A stretch of DNA of 5,515 nt from Elusimicrobiota bacterium. Lineage in GTDB: Bacteria; Elusimicrobiota; Elusimicrobia; F11. The stretch spans positions 1 through 5,515 of the forward strand of contig JAKLIS010000117.1 in the NCBI GenBank assembly GCA_022709485.1, given 5' to 3'. Numbering within the stretch: position 1 is the stretch's first letter; each line of letters opens with the position of its first letter. Under the pieces are notes generated by a model. That model was not told the origin of the DNA, ran no database searches, and saw only the letters and a program-made list of their open reading frames with translations. Shown here in pieces: positions 1-5,515 of this stretch. The translations under genes and the position numbers were made by a program.

Positions 1-1031
1 TGGCTCTCACCCCCACCAAAAAAGGCGCGATTGTGGTGATGGATGTGAATACAGGAGAAATTCTTGTTTGGGCCAGCGCTCCCAATTTTGATCCGTCCGG
101 GGTTTTGCCGGAGGACCAAGCGTCATCGAATCCTTTTTTAGATCGGGTGTACAAAGGAGTCTACGCCCCAGGTTCAATTTTTAAAATTGTGACCGCGTTG
201 GCGGCTCTCGAAAATAATTTAGTGAGGCCCCGGGAACTGGTTTTATGCCGCGGATATGAGTCTTTAAAAGACAAATCCGGGGCTGAAAGAAGATACCGGT
301 GTTGGAAGACCCATGGGCAAGTTAATTTTTGGCGGGCTGTGACAGAATCCTGCGATTCATATTTTTATCTTCTGGGCGCCAAAGTCGGGCCTGACGCAAT
401 AAGTCGGATGGCGGTAGCCTGCGGATTTGGAGAATCGGTGCTTAAATACCTGCCGGGGGAGCGCGTCGGCATGGTGCCGAGCCCCGCATGGAAAAGGAAA
501 TCAGGGCGTGGCGGGTGGTCGACGGGGGACACGTACAATATGGCTATCGGGCAAGGGTTTCTTGCATGCACGCCTCTTCAAGCGGTCGATTTTATGGCTG
601 GAGTGGCCACGCAAGGACAATTTTGGAAACCTTATTTAATCAAGAAAATCGTGGACTCAAACGGAACAGAAATATTTAAAGGAAATCCAGAACTTCGCCG
701 TTCGCTTATTTTAAAAGAGGCCACATGGAATGCCATGCATCGAGCTCTCAACTTGGTGGTTGAAAGGGGAACAGGATACGGATCTTACGTTCCTTATCTG
801 GATATTAAGGGGAAGACCGGGACGGCGCAAAATCCGCATGGGGAAGACCACGCGTGGTTTGCGGCTTTTGCGGGTTATAGAGGAGAAAAACCGTCATTGG
901 CGATTTGCGTTTTGGTTGAAAATGGCGGCGGAGGCGGGGCGATTTCAGCTCCTATTGTGGGGCGTCTTCTTAAAATGGCGCTCCCTGAAAAACCGCCCGT
1001 GACGCTTAAACCGTCGGAGAATAAAATTTAA
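1..1031 (+). CDS. mrdA: Penicillin-binding protein 2 (elongation-specific peptidoglycan transpeptidase), 5'-truncated by window edge
   Basis: This is the C-terminal 342 residues of a class B penicillin-binding protein; the reading frame is open to the window edge (first full codon at base 3), so the start and the N-terminal dimerisation domain lie outside. The three transpeptidase motifs are present in order: SxxK as SIFK at bases 174-185 (nucleophilic serine), the second motif as SCD at 348-356 where the family more often has SxN, and KTGTAQ from 813. The segment ending in AIGQGFLACTPLQ and the later HAWFAAFAGY are also typical of PBP2. The enzyme cross-links stem peptides in the periplasm during side-wall growth and works with RodA, whose gene starts on the next base. 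The assignment to PBP2 rather than the septal PBP3 rests on the motif wording and the rodA neighbour. The visible part shows no frameshift. Confidence 0.93.
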   Translation, partial: ALTPTKKGAIVVMDVNTGEILVWASAPNFDPSGVLPEDQASSNPFLDRVYKGVYAPGSIFKIVTALAALENNLVRPRELVLCRGYESLKDKSGAERRYRCWKTHGQVNFWRAVTESCDSYFYLLGAKVGPDAISRMAVACGFGESVLKYLPGERVGMVPSPAWKRKSGRGGWSTGDTYNMAIGQGFLACTPLQAVDFMAGVATQGQFWKPYLIKKIVDSNGTEIFKGNPELRRSLILKEATWNAMHRALNLVVERGTGYGSYVPYLDIKGKTGTAQNPHGEDHAWFAAFAGYRGEKPSLAICVLVENGGGGGAISAPIVGRLLKMALPEKPPVTLKPSENKI

Positions 1032-2387
1032 ATGGAAATTAGAACGAGACATACGGCTCATGCCCGAGGAATTGTTTTTGAACGCCTTGCGATGGTGGAT
1101 TGGTTGTTATTCTTTTCAACCGTGGCGGTGGTCATTCTTGGGATATTTATCATTCACTCGACGGAAATGGCCAGTGGATACGGTCTTTTCTGGAAGCAAT
1201 CCGTGGCCGCTTTGGCGGGTTTCGGCGCGCTGTTATTTTTGTCCATTCTCCCCTATCAGATTTTTCGCACTTACACCCGGGGTCTTTATCTAGTGATGAT
1301 AATCATGCTCGTGGCCGTCCTGGTTTTCGGAGTGACCCTTCGGGGCACTCGTGGGTGGTTTAAAGTCGGTTCCGTTTATTTTCAAGCCTCGGAACTCGCG
1401 CGCGTTCTTTACGTGATCACCATGGCGGGATATTTGGACCAGCGAATTCACTGGCATTCGCCCCGGGCTTTGCTCATCCCCATGGCGTTGGCCTTTCTTC
1501 CCATTATTCTTATTTTGGCGGAACCGGATTTTTCCTCCAGCTTGGTGTTTTTTCCGGTGACCCTCATCATGTTTTTTTTCGCAGGGGCGAGAACTCTTCA
1601 TTTGATGGGGATGGTGTTAGTGGCGGGACTGGCGGCCGGCATCCCGCTCGTTTCAACCTATTTCAAATTGATGGGGGACAAAGTCCACAAAAACTCGGTC
1701 CTGTTTTTTTTGGACAGCGCCCTCCAAGGGGGATGGCACGGGCTTTGGCTTTTTCTGGGAATTTGCGCATTTTTGGTTCTCGCGTGGTGGTTTTTGAGAG
1801 AGATGAGGATGTATATCCCCTCTCTTTATTTGTGGACCACCCTTATTCTTCTTTCTTTTGGAGTTCTTGGATCAATGGCCACCAATAAAGTTCTGAAAGT
1901 GTATCAGAGGCAGCGCTTAATTGCTTTTGTTAATCCCGACTTGGACCCTTTGGGAGGGGGATATAACGTCAGGCAATCTCAGATCGCGATTGGTTCAGGG
2001 AAGATCATGGGAAAAGGATATGGCCGCGGGACCCAGTCTCAATTGGGATTTCTTCCCAGCCGCCATACGGATTTTATTTTTTCTGTTATTGGAGAAGAGT
2101 GGGGATTTATTCGTTCTCTTTTAATTATGGGACTTTACTTTCTTATTATTTGGAGAGGCTTTGAAATCGCCTCCACCGCTCGCGATAGATTCGGAAGTTT
2201 GGTCGCGGCGGGTTATTCTTCTATGTTTGGGTTTTACGCTCTTTTAAACATCGGAATGACAATGGGGCTTGCCCCCGTGGCCGGGGTCCCTCTTCCCATG
2301 ATTTCATACGGCGGTTCCGCCGTTTTTAGTTCCCTATTATGCATCGGTGTGCTCATGTCGATCCATTTGAGACGGTATTTAATGTGA
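1032..2387 (+). CDS. rodA: RodA, SEDS-family peptidoglycan glycosyltransferase, with an extra internal segment
   Basis: A 451-residue polytopic membrane protein that polymerises lipid II into glycan strands with PBP2. Family signatures are clear: YQRQR at residues 291-295, DPLGGGY near 305-311, GTQSQLGFLPSRHTDFIF at about 333-350, and GVPLPMISYGGSA at about 418-430. The catalytic aspartate (E. coli D262) corresponds to D347 in HTDF, codon 2070-2072. E. coli RodA has 370 residues; most of the excess sits in one insertion of about 78 residues (roughly 212-288) holding two hydrophobic segments near 237-255 and 264-282, which would give about 12 helices rather than 10. The ATG lies directly after the mrdA stop, and a GGAGA at 1016-1020 inside mrdA can act as ribosome binding site. 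The gene ends in a GTGA overlap with the next one, so translational coupling on both sides is likely. Confidence 0.95.
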   Translation: MEIRTRHTAHARGIVFERLAMVDWLLFFSTVAVVILGIFIIHSTEMASGYGLFWKQSVAALAGFGALLFLSILPYQIFRTYTRGLYLVMIIMLVAVLVFGVTLRGTRGWFKVGSVYFQASELARVLYVITMAGYLDQRIHWHSPRALLIPMALAFLPIILILAEPDFSSSLVFFPVTLIMFFFAGARTLHLMGMVLVAGLAAGIPLVSTYFKLMGDKVHKNSVLFFLDSALQGGWHGLWLFLGICAFLVLAWWFLREMRMYIPSLYLWTTLILLSFGVLGSMATNKVLKVYQRQRLIAFVNPDLDPLGGGYNVRQSQIAIGSGKIMGKGYGRGTQSQLGFLPSRHTDFIFSVIGEEWGFIRSLLIMGLYFLIIWRGFEIASTARDRFGSLVAAGYSSMFGFYALLNIGMTMGLAPVAGVPLPMISYGGSAVFSSLLCIGVLMSIHLRRYLM

Positions 2388-3112
2388 TTAGCGGCGCCAG
2401 ACAATACGTCAACCTTTCCGGAAATCCCGCGGTAACGCTCCAGCGAGTCCGAGTCCGTTTATCACGGGACATTGATGCGGCGGGGATCACTCATCTCCAG
2501 CAAATCGAACTGATTAAAAAAATGATTTTGGCGTCCGGATGGCCCATCGCTCTTTCCGGCTCAAAACGGAGCCGTCCGCGGATTTCTTTCGGTCCCGCCA
2601 TCTCCGTGGGGTACCTTTCCGAAGCGGAATATTTCGATGTGGAGTTGGCCTCCCGTCTGGATTTGGCGAAAGCCCCGACGTCTTTGGCGCCGCATCTGCC
2701 CCCCGGATATCAGTTGATTCAACTTAAATCCATCCCGCGATTTTTTCCCTCTTTGGATCAATCGCTCAATATGGCCCGTTACAAAATTTCTTCAAAAGTT
2801 TTGGAGGGCAGCCGCGGCCATTGGGAGAATTTTTGGAAAAAGGAAAATTTCTTTGTCACAAAAAAGAAAGAAGACAGAGACGTCGTCATTGACGCCCGTC
2901 CTTGCGTTAAATCTTGGGATCTCGTTAACGGAGATCTGGATTTATTTTTGCGCTTCGGTCCCGGACGGACCTTAAAACCTGAAAAAATAATTCAGGCAGT
3001 CTGCGGGTTAACAGATGAGCAAACAAGGCCGGGAATTAACGAAGGGGAGCTCCGAGTCCTTCGGCTCCAATTATTTTTTGAAAAAGATACAGGGGTTCTT
3101 AACGAACCTTAA
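2384..3112 (+). CDS. DUF2344 / TIGR03936 family protein (radical-SAM-associated, function unknown)
   Basis: A soluble protein of 242 residues if started at the GTG that overlaps the rodA stop (GTGA, 2384-2387). An in-frame ATG at 2339 would add 15 residues that are only rodA sequence read in another frame, so I prefer the GTG. The family pattern is recognisable: an RVRVRLSRD strand near the start, a THLQQIEL segment, then RPRISFGPAISVGYLSEAEYFD, then LPPGYQLIQLKSIP and PSLDQSLNMARYKI. Proteins of this family are usually fused to, or encoded directly downstream of, a large radical-SAM protein (TIGR03960), often just before rng. Here the DUF2344 part stands alone and rodA occupies the partner's usual place. 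The biochemical role is not established and I assign none. No signal peptide or membrane segment is visible. Family assignment is confident; the exact start is less so. Confidence 0.85.
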   Translation: MISGARQYVNLSGNPAVTLQRVRVRLSRDIDAAGITHLQQIELIKKMILASGWPIALSGSKRSRPRISFGPAISVGYLSEAEYFDVELASRLDLAKAPTSLAPHLPPGYQLIQLKSIPRFFPSLDQSLNMARYKISSKVLEGSRGHWENFWKKENFFVTKKKEDRDVVIDARPCVKSWDLVNGDLDLFLRFGPGRTLKPEKIIQAVCGLTDEQTRPGINEGELRVLRLQLFFEKDTGVLNEP

Positions 3113-3113
3113 A

Positions 3114-3132
3114 CTCTTCAATTTTTGAAGAG
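3114..3132 (+). promoter_or_regulatory. Perfect 8-bp hairpin in the leader of rng
   Basis: CTCTTCAA (3114-3121) and TTGAAGAG (3125-3132) form a perfect stem around a 3-base TTT loop, starting two bases after the DUF2344 stop and ending 11 bases before the GAGG ribosome binding site of rng. No run of Ts follows, so it does not look like an intrinsic terminator. It may protect an mRNA end or be a processing or regulatory site; that is inference. Confidence 0.4.
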
Positions 3133-3143
3133 AATTTATAAAC

Positions 3144-3147
3144 GAGG
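3144..3147 (+). promoter_or_regulatory. Ribosome binding site supporting the GTG start of rng
   Basis: GAGG lies nine bases before the GTG at 3157. No ATG in the same frame lies nearby, and the protein from this GTG begins with the usual short KQI-type N-terminus of RNase G, so this site fixes the start. Confidence 0.6.
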
Positions 3148-3156
3148 TAATTAAAA

Positions 3157-4590
3157 GTGAAACAAATCAAAAAACAGATTCTTGCTAATACCACCACGGA
3201 TGAAACCCGGGTGGCCATTATGGAAGACAATCAATTGGCGGAATTTTTTATCGACAGGCCTCTCCACGGCGCGGCCCAGGTGGTGGGGAACATTTATCAC
3301 GGAAAAGTTGAAAACGTTTTACCGGGAATTTCGTCGGCCTTTATCGATGTTGGCCAGGAAAAAAACGCCTACCTTTATATCACGGACGTGGTGAGCGATC
3401 GACCGGATCGAAACATTGACCGCATGCTTAAGCGAGGAGAAAACATCCTGGTTCAAGTCGCCAAGGAAGCCATTGGAACCAAGGGAATGAAAGTGACCAT
3501 GGACATTTCCCTGCCGGGCCGCTTTCTAATTTACATGCCGCTTTCAAAGCATGTGGGGATTTCCCGGCAAATTGAAGATCCCCGGGAAAGAGAACGTCTT
3601 CGCAGCGTGATTGAATCTCTGGATGTCCCAGGCGGGATCATCGTCCGGACGGAAGCCGAAGAAGTGGATGAAAGATCCCTTAAGCGGGAAGTGAAGTATT
3701 TATGCCGGCTGTGGGATAGCGTTAAAAAGCGGGCTGACAAAGTGAATAAGGGCCTCGTGCACCGGGAACTGGGGTTAACTTTCCAAATCGTTCGGGACGT
3801 TCTTTCAGAAGGCGTGGAGGCATTTCTCATTGATAACAAACAGGAATTTGAAGACGTGAAGGGATTTGTCGAAATGCTCGCCCCCGAATTGGGGGACCGC
3901 GTCCGCCTTTACGAAGGAAAAACTCCCATCATGTCCGCCTTTCATGTGGAAGAGGAACTTGAAAAATTGCGTGGAGCCCGGATTGACCTCCCATCCGGCG
4001 GGTTCATCGTGATACAAGAGGCGGAATCTCTTTGCGCCATTGATGTTAACACCGGAAAATTCACCGGTCTCACTTCCCAAGAAGAAACAGTGACAGCCAC
4101 CAATATTGAAGCGGCCATTGAGATCGCCCGGCAGTTGCGGCTCCGAAATATCGGGGGCATTATTGTCATCGATTTTATCGACATGAGAAAGCGTCGAAAC
4201 CGGGAGAAAGTGTTGGAGTCTTTGATGCAGGCCACAGAGCACGACCACGCGAAAATAAAAATTCTTCCCATCACCCGATTGGGCTTGGTTGAGATGACCC
4301 GCGAAAGACGGCGAGAATCTCTCCAGGCCATGTTGGGGGAACCTTGCAAGGAATGCAGCGGTTCAGGCTGGGTGTTGTCCCGGGAATCTTTGTACCTAAA
4401 AATCCGGAAGGAAGTTATCGAGATGACCAAGGGCCGACCCGAAGGAAATCTCACCATTAACTTGAAATCCCCCGTGGCCTCATACTTCCATGAGAATAAA
4501 GACCGGCTTGAGCGGCAGCTCCACAGAACAGTGAAAATCATTGAAGATGACACGCTTTCATGGGAAAACTACCGGATTGTGCTCGATTAA
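3157..4590 (+). CDS. rng: Ribonuclease G (RNase E/G family endoribonuclease)
   Basis: A 477-residue protein close in length to E. coli RNase G (489) and lacking the long C-terminal scaffold of RNase E. An S1-type RNA-binding region spans about residues 38-120 (GNIYHGKVENVLPGISSAFIDVG, then GENILVQVAKE). The catalytic metal-binding aspartates are visible as D296 in AIDVNTG and D339 in IVIDFIDM; their 43-residue spacing equals that of E. coli RNase E D303/D346. The zinc-link cysteines are C397 and C400 in CKECSGSG, 58 residues after the second aspartate, again as in RNase E. The enzyme cuts single-stranded A/U-rich RNA, matures the 16S rRNA 5' end and starts mRNA decay in the cytoplasm. It begins at GTG. 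Placement just before rplU-rpmA recurs in many bacteria. All key residues are intact, so it should be active. Confidence 0.96.
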   Translation: MKQIKKQILANTTTDETRVAIMEDNQLAEFFIDRPLHGAAQVVGNIYHGKVENVLPGISSAFIDVGQEKNAYLYITDVVSDRPDRNIDRMLKRGENILVQVAKEAIGTKGMKVTMDISLPGRFLIYMPLSKHVGISRQIEDPRERERLRSVIESLDVPGGIIVRTEAEEVDERSLKREVKYLCRLWDSVKKRADKVNKGLVHRELGLTFQIVRDVLSEGVEAFLIDNKQEFEDVKGFVEMLAPELGDRVRLYEGKTPIMSAFHVEEELEKLRGARIDLPSGGFIVIQEAESLCAIDVNTGKFTGLTSQEETVTATNIEAAIEIARQLRLRNIGGIIVIDFIDMRKRRNREKVLESLMQATEHDHAKIKILPITRLGLVEMTRERRRESLQAMLGEPCKECSGSGWVLSRESLYLKIRKEVIEMTKGRPEGNLTINLKSPVASYFHENKDRLERQLHRTVKIIEDDTLSWENYRIVLD

Positions 4591-4596
4591 TTTTCA

Positions 4597-4626
4597 TTGC
4601 TCGTCGGAGGTAATTTGAGCTATAAT
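4597..4626 (+). promoter_or_regulatory. Candidate sigma-70 type promoter for rplU-rpmA
   Basis: A perfect TATAAT lies at 4621-4626 with TTGCTC (3 of 6 matches to TTGACA) at 4597-4602, 18 bases apart. Transcription would begin near 4633-4634, only two or three bases before the ATG at 4636, so the transcript would be almost leaderless. It falls in the short gap after rng, where a separate supply of ribosomal-protein mRNA would make sense. The -10 could also be chance in this A/T-rich gap. Confidence 0.4.
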
Positions 4627-4635
4627 CCTCGCCTT

Positions 4636-4962
4636 ATGAATTCCTATGCGATCATAAAAACAGGCGGAAAGCAGTATCGAGTGGCCGAAGGCGAAGTCCT
4701 TCGCGTCGAGAAGCTGCCGCTTAAAGAGGGCGACCAGGTCGAGATCAACGAGGTTTTGTTTGCCAAAGATGACGGCAAATCGATGACCGGAAAGCCCGTT
4801 ATTTCCGGAGCCAGCGTCACCGCTCAGGTTGTCAGGCAACTCCGCGCTCCGAAACTGATCGTCTACAAAGAAAGGCAGAAGAAGGTTTATAAGAAAACGC
4901 AAGGTCACCGCCAGTGGTTGACCGAGCTTCTCATTAAACATATCTCCCTTCCCAAAATTTAA
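4636..4962 (+). CDS. rplU: Large-subunit ribosomal protein L21 (bL21)
   Basis: From the ATG at 4636 this gives 108 residues, close to the usual 100-105. The N-terminal [14 protein letters not shown] and the C-terminal [13 protein letters not shown] block, the L21 signature that contacts 23S rRNA, are both clear. The start is uncertain. The only good Shine-Dalgarno sequence, GGAGG at 4606-4610, is 25 bases from the ATG but 4 bases from an in-frame TTG at 4615, which would add seven residues (MSYNPRL) not usual for L21. I keep the ATG because L21 proteins normally begin right before the YAxIKTGGKQ strand. It follows rng by 45 bases and precedes rpmA by 29, as is standard. It binds 23S rRNA and helps assemble the 50S subunit. 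Confidence 0.95.
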   Translation: MNSYAIIKTGGKQYRVAEGEVLRVEKLPLKEGDQVEINEVLFAKDDGKSMTGKPVISGASVTAQVVRQLRAPKLIVYKERQKKVYKKTQGHRQWLTELLIKHISLPKI

Positions 4963-4976
4963 ACCCAAAATTTAAG
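4951..4976 (+). repeat. 13-bp tandem duplication across the rplU stop codon
   Basis: CCCAAAATTTAA occurs at 4951-4962, where it encodes the last residues PKI and the TAA stop, and again at 4964-4975. The period is 13 bases and the two units match at 12 of 13 positions. It looks like a recent local slippage duplication that lengthened the rplU-rpmA spacer and copied the stop codon into it. Confidence 0.8.
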
Positions 4977-4991
4977 CGAGGCACAAATCCC

Positions 4992-5279
4992 ATGGCGCAT
5001 ACCAAATCACAAGGTTCTTCTACAAATGGCCGCGATTCCGCCGGACAACACCGAGGAGTAAAGCGTTTCGGCGGTCAAGTCGTCAATTCAGGCGAAGTTT
5101 TGGTGAGACAAGTTGGCACCAAATTTCATCCCGGCCTCAATGTGGGCCGCGGATCGGACGATACCCTGTTTGCCACCACAACCGGAGTTGTTCGGTTTCA
5201 GTGGATGAGCAAAACGCCCGGCCGTTGGGGCGGACGCCAGCGCGTGAGCGTCCTTCCGGTTCAAAAGCCCTCTCACTAA
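4992..5279 (+). CDS. rpmA: Large-subunit ribosomal protein L27 (bL27)
   Basis: A 95-residue protein, slightly longer than E. coli L27 (85). The N-terminus reads [18 protein letters not shown], the flexible tail that reaches the peptidyl-transferase centre, followed by GVKRFGGQ and [21 protein letters not shown], the family core. Where the signature usually has RQRG this copy has RQVG. Only Met precedes AH, so the N-terminal extension cleaved by the Prp protease in Firmicutes is absent, and no prp gene lies between rplU and rpmA; the two facts agree. GCGAGG at 4976-4981 is the likely ribosome binding site, 10 bases from the ATG. The extra C-terminal residues (about [15 protein letters not shown]) are basic and probably lie on the ribosome surface. 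A terminator follows, making this the last gene of the block. Confidence 0.96.
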   Translation: MAHTKSQGSSTNGRDSAGQHRGVKRFGGQVVNSGEVLVRQVGTKFHPGLNVGRGSDDTLFATTTGVVRFQWMSKTPGRWGGRQRVSVLPVQKPSH

Positions 5280-5297
5280 AAGACGCTTTTTTAATTT

Positions 5298-5342
5298 AGG
5301 CCGTTTTCCAATAATTTGTTGGGAACGGCCTTCTTTTTTTTT
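5298..5342 (+). terminator. Rho-independent terminator after rpmA
   Basis: GGCCGTT at 5299-5305 pairs with AACGGCC at 5324-5330, and the stem continues TCCAA / TTGGG (one G-U pair, one bulged T) around a 7-base TAATTTG loop. TTC and nine Ts (to 5342) follow directly. It lies 20 bases after the rpmA stop and should end the rng-rplU-rpmA transcript, separating it from what follows. Confidence 0.9.
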
Positions 5343-5348
5343 AGATAT

Positions 5349-5428
5349 GTGCCTAGTTCCTAGTGCCCGGAAGGAATAATTTTCCATGCGTTATGAACCA
5401 GGCACTAGGCACTAAGCACCAAGCACCT
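5349..5428. repeat. Inverted-repeat element built of degenerate 7-base units
   Basis: The left arm GTGCCTAGTTCCTAGTGCC (5349-5367) is the reverse complement of the right arm GGCACTAGGCACTAAGCAC (5401-5419) at 17 of 19 positions, around a 33-base centre. Each arm is itself a tandem of 7-base units: on the right GGCACTA, GGCACTA, AGCACCA, AGCACCT (5401-5428), possibly preceded by a weaker TGAACCA; on the left, read on the minus strand, GGCACTA, GGAACTA, GGCAC. It sits in intergenic space just after the rpmA terminator. The layout suggests a dispersed intergenic repeat (REP- or MITE-like) able to form a long hairpin. No transposase is visible and the function is unknown. Confidence 0.75.
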
Positions 5429-5439
5429 TTCCCCCTCCC

Positions 5440-5515
5440 ATGAACCAAACCCCTCAACGAGCGATCAAGCCTCCGCCGGCCCCAGCCCAGCCTCAGGGCT
5501 TCGGCCTCCCGGACG
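5440..5515 (+). CDS. Possible start of an unidentified proline-rich protein, cut by window edge
   Basis: An ATG at 5440 opens a frame with no stop for the remaining 25 codons, beginning MNQTPQRAIKPPPAPAQPQG and continuing FGLPD. It is not the start of Obg, the gene often found after rpmA, whose N-terminus is quite different. There is no Shine-Dalgarno sequence: the bases before the ATG are almost all pyrimidines (CTTTCCCCCTCCC). A low-complexity proline/alanine/glutamine leader is compatible with a real N-terminus, but the fragment is too short to assign a family. On the minus strand one frame is also open here, but it runs through the repeat element and looks spurious. Confidence 0.35.
   Translation, partial: MNQTPQRAIKPPPAPAQPQGFGLPD

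Noticed and set aside
2339..2383. Earlier ATG start for the DUF2344 gene
   Set aside because: It would overlap rodA by 49 bases and add 15 residues unlike the family N-terminus; the GTG at 2384 gives the common 4-base overlap.
3942..4553. 203-codon open frame on the minus strand inside rng
   Set aside because: It lies wholly antisense to the well-supported RNase G gene, its translation is rich in Ser/Arg/Phe as expected of a reverse-frame shadow, and no family is recognisable.
4594..4968. 124-codon open frame on the minus strand across rplU
   Set aside because: It is antisense to a clear L21 gene, shows no recognisable motif, and covers almost exactly the same span.
5232..5253. GGACGC / GCGTCC 6-bp inverted repeat near the 3' end of rpmA
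   Set aside because: It lies within conserved-length coding sequence with a 10-base loop and no T run; it is likely chance in a GC-rich stretch.
5278..5291. AAAAG-ACG-CTTTTTT mini hairpin overlapping the rpmA stop
   Set aside because: The stem is only five mostly A-T pairs with a 3-base loop; the real terminator is the much stronger stem at 5299-5330.
5349..5428. CRISPR array reading of the 7-base repeats
   Set aside because: The units are only seven bases, directly adjoining and inverted between arms; there are no spacers of regular length and no cas gene.
5352..5514. Minus-strand open frame entering from the window end
   Set aside because: Its translation runs through the heptamer repeat to a TAG near 5355 and gives a low-complexity repeat-derived tail, with no sign of a real protein end.

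Overview
This window carries a compact, all-forward housekeeping block from a bacterial chromosome. It links cell-elongation genes (mrdA, rodA) to an RNA-processing and ribosomal-protein block (DUF2344 gene, rng, rplU, rpmA). Genes abut or overlap and no gene lies on the minus strand, so most of it looks like one operon. Having mrdA and rodA implies a walled, probably rod-shaped bacterium. The order rodA / DUF2344 / rng / rplU / rpmA is related to the clostridial-type arrangement, but three expected genes are missing: the radical-SAM partner of DUF2344, the L27 protease gene prp, and obg directly after rpmA. The L27 N-terminus is the short, uncleaved kind, which argues against Firmicutes. My tentative placement is a Gram-negative, possibly candidate-phylum lineage such as Elusimicrobiota or a relative; this is a low-confidence inference.

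Layout: 1-1031 is the C-terminal transpeptidase half of PBP2. At 1032-2387 is rodA, starting on the base after the mrdA stop and carrying an internal insertion of about 78 residues. From 2384 to 3112 is a DUF2344 / TIGR03936 gene that overlaps rodA by 4 bases. A 44-base gap with a perfect 8-bp hairpin precedes rng (RNase G, GTG start) at 3157-4590. rplU (L21) follows at about 4636-4962 with a consensus -10 box just upstream of its ATG, then rpmA (L27) at 4992-5279. A strong intrinsic terminator at 5298-5342 closes the block.

Beyond the terminator, 5349-5428 holds an inverted-repeat element made of degenerate 7-base units (GGCACTA-like) on both arms around a 33-base centre. The window ends in the first 25 codons of a possible proline-rich ORF that I cannot identify.

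Functionally, RodA polymerises glycan strands and PBP2 cross-links them during elongation, RNase G matures rRNA and turns over mRNA, and L21 and L27 are large-subunit proteins. The most unusual items are the heptamer dyad after the terminator, the two-helix insertion in RodA, the DUF2344 gene without its radical-SAM partner, and the ambiguous start/promoter arrangement of rplU.
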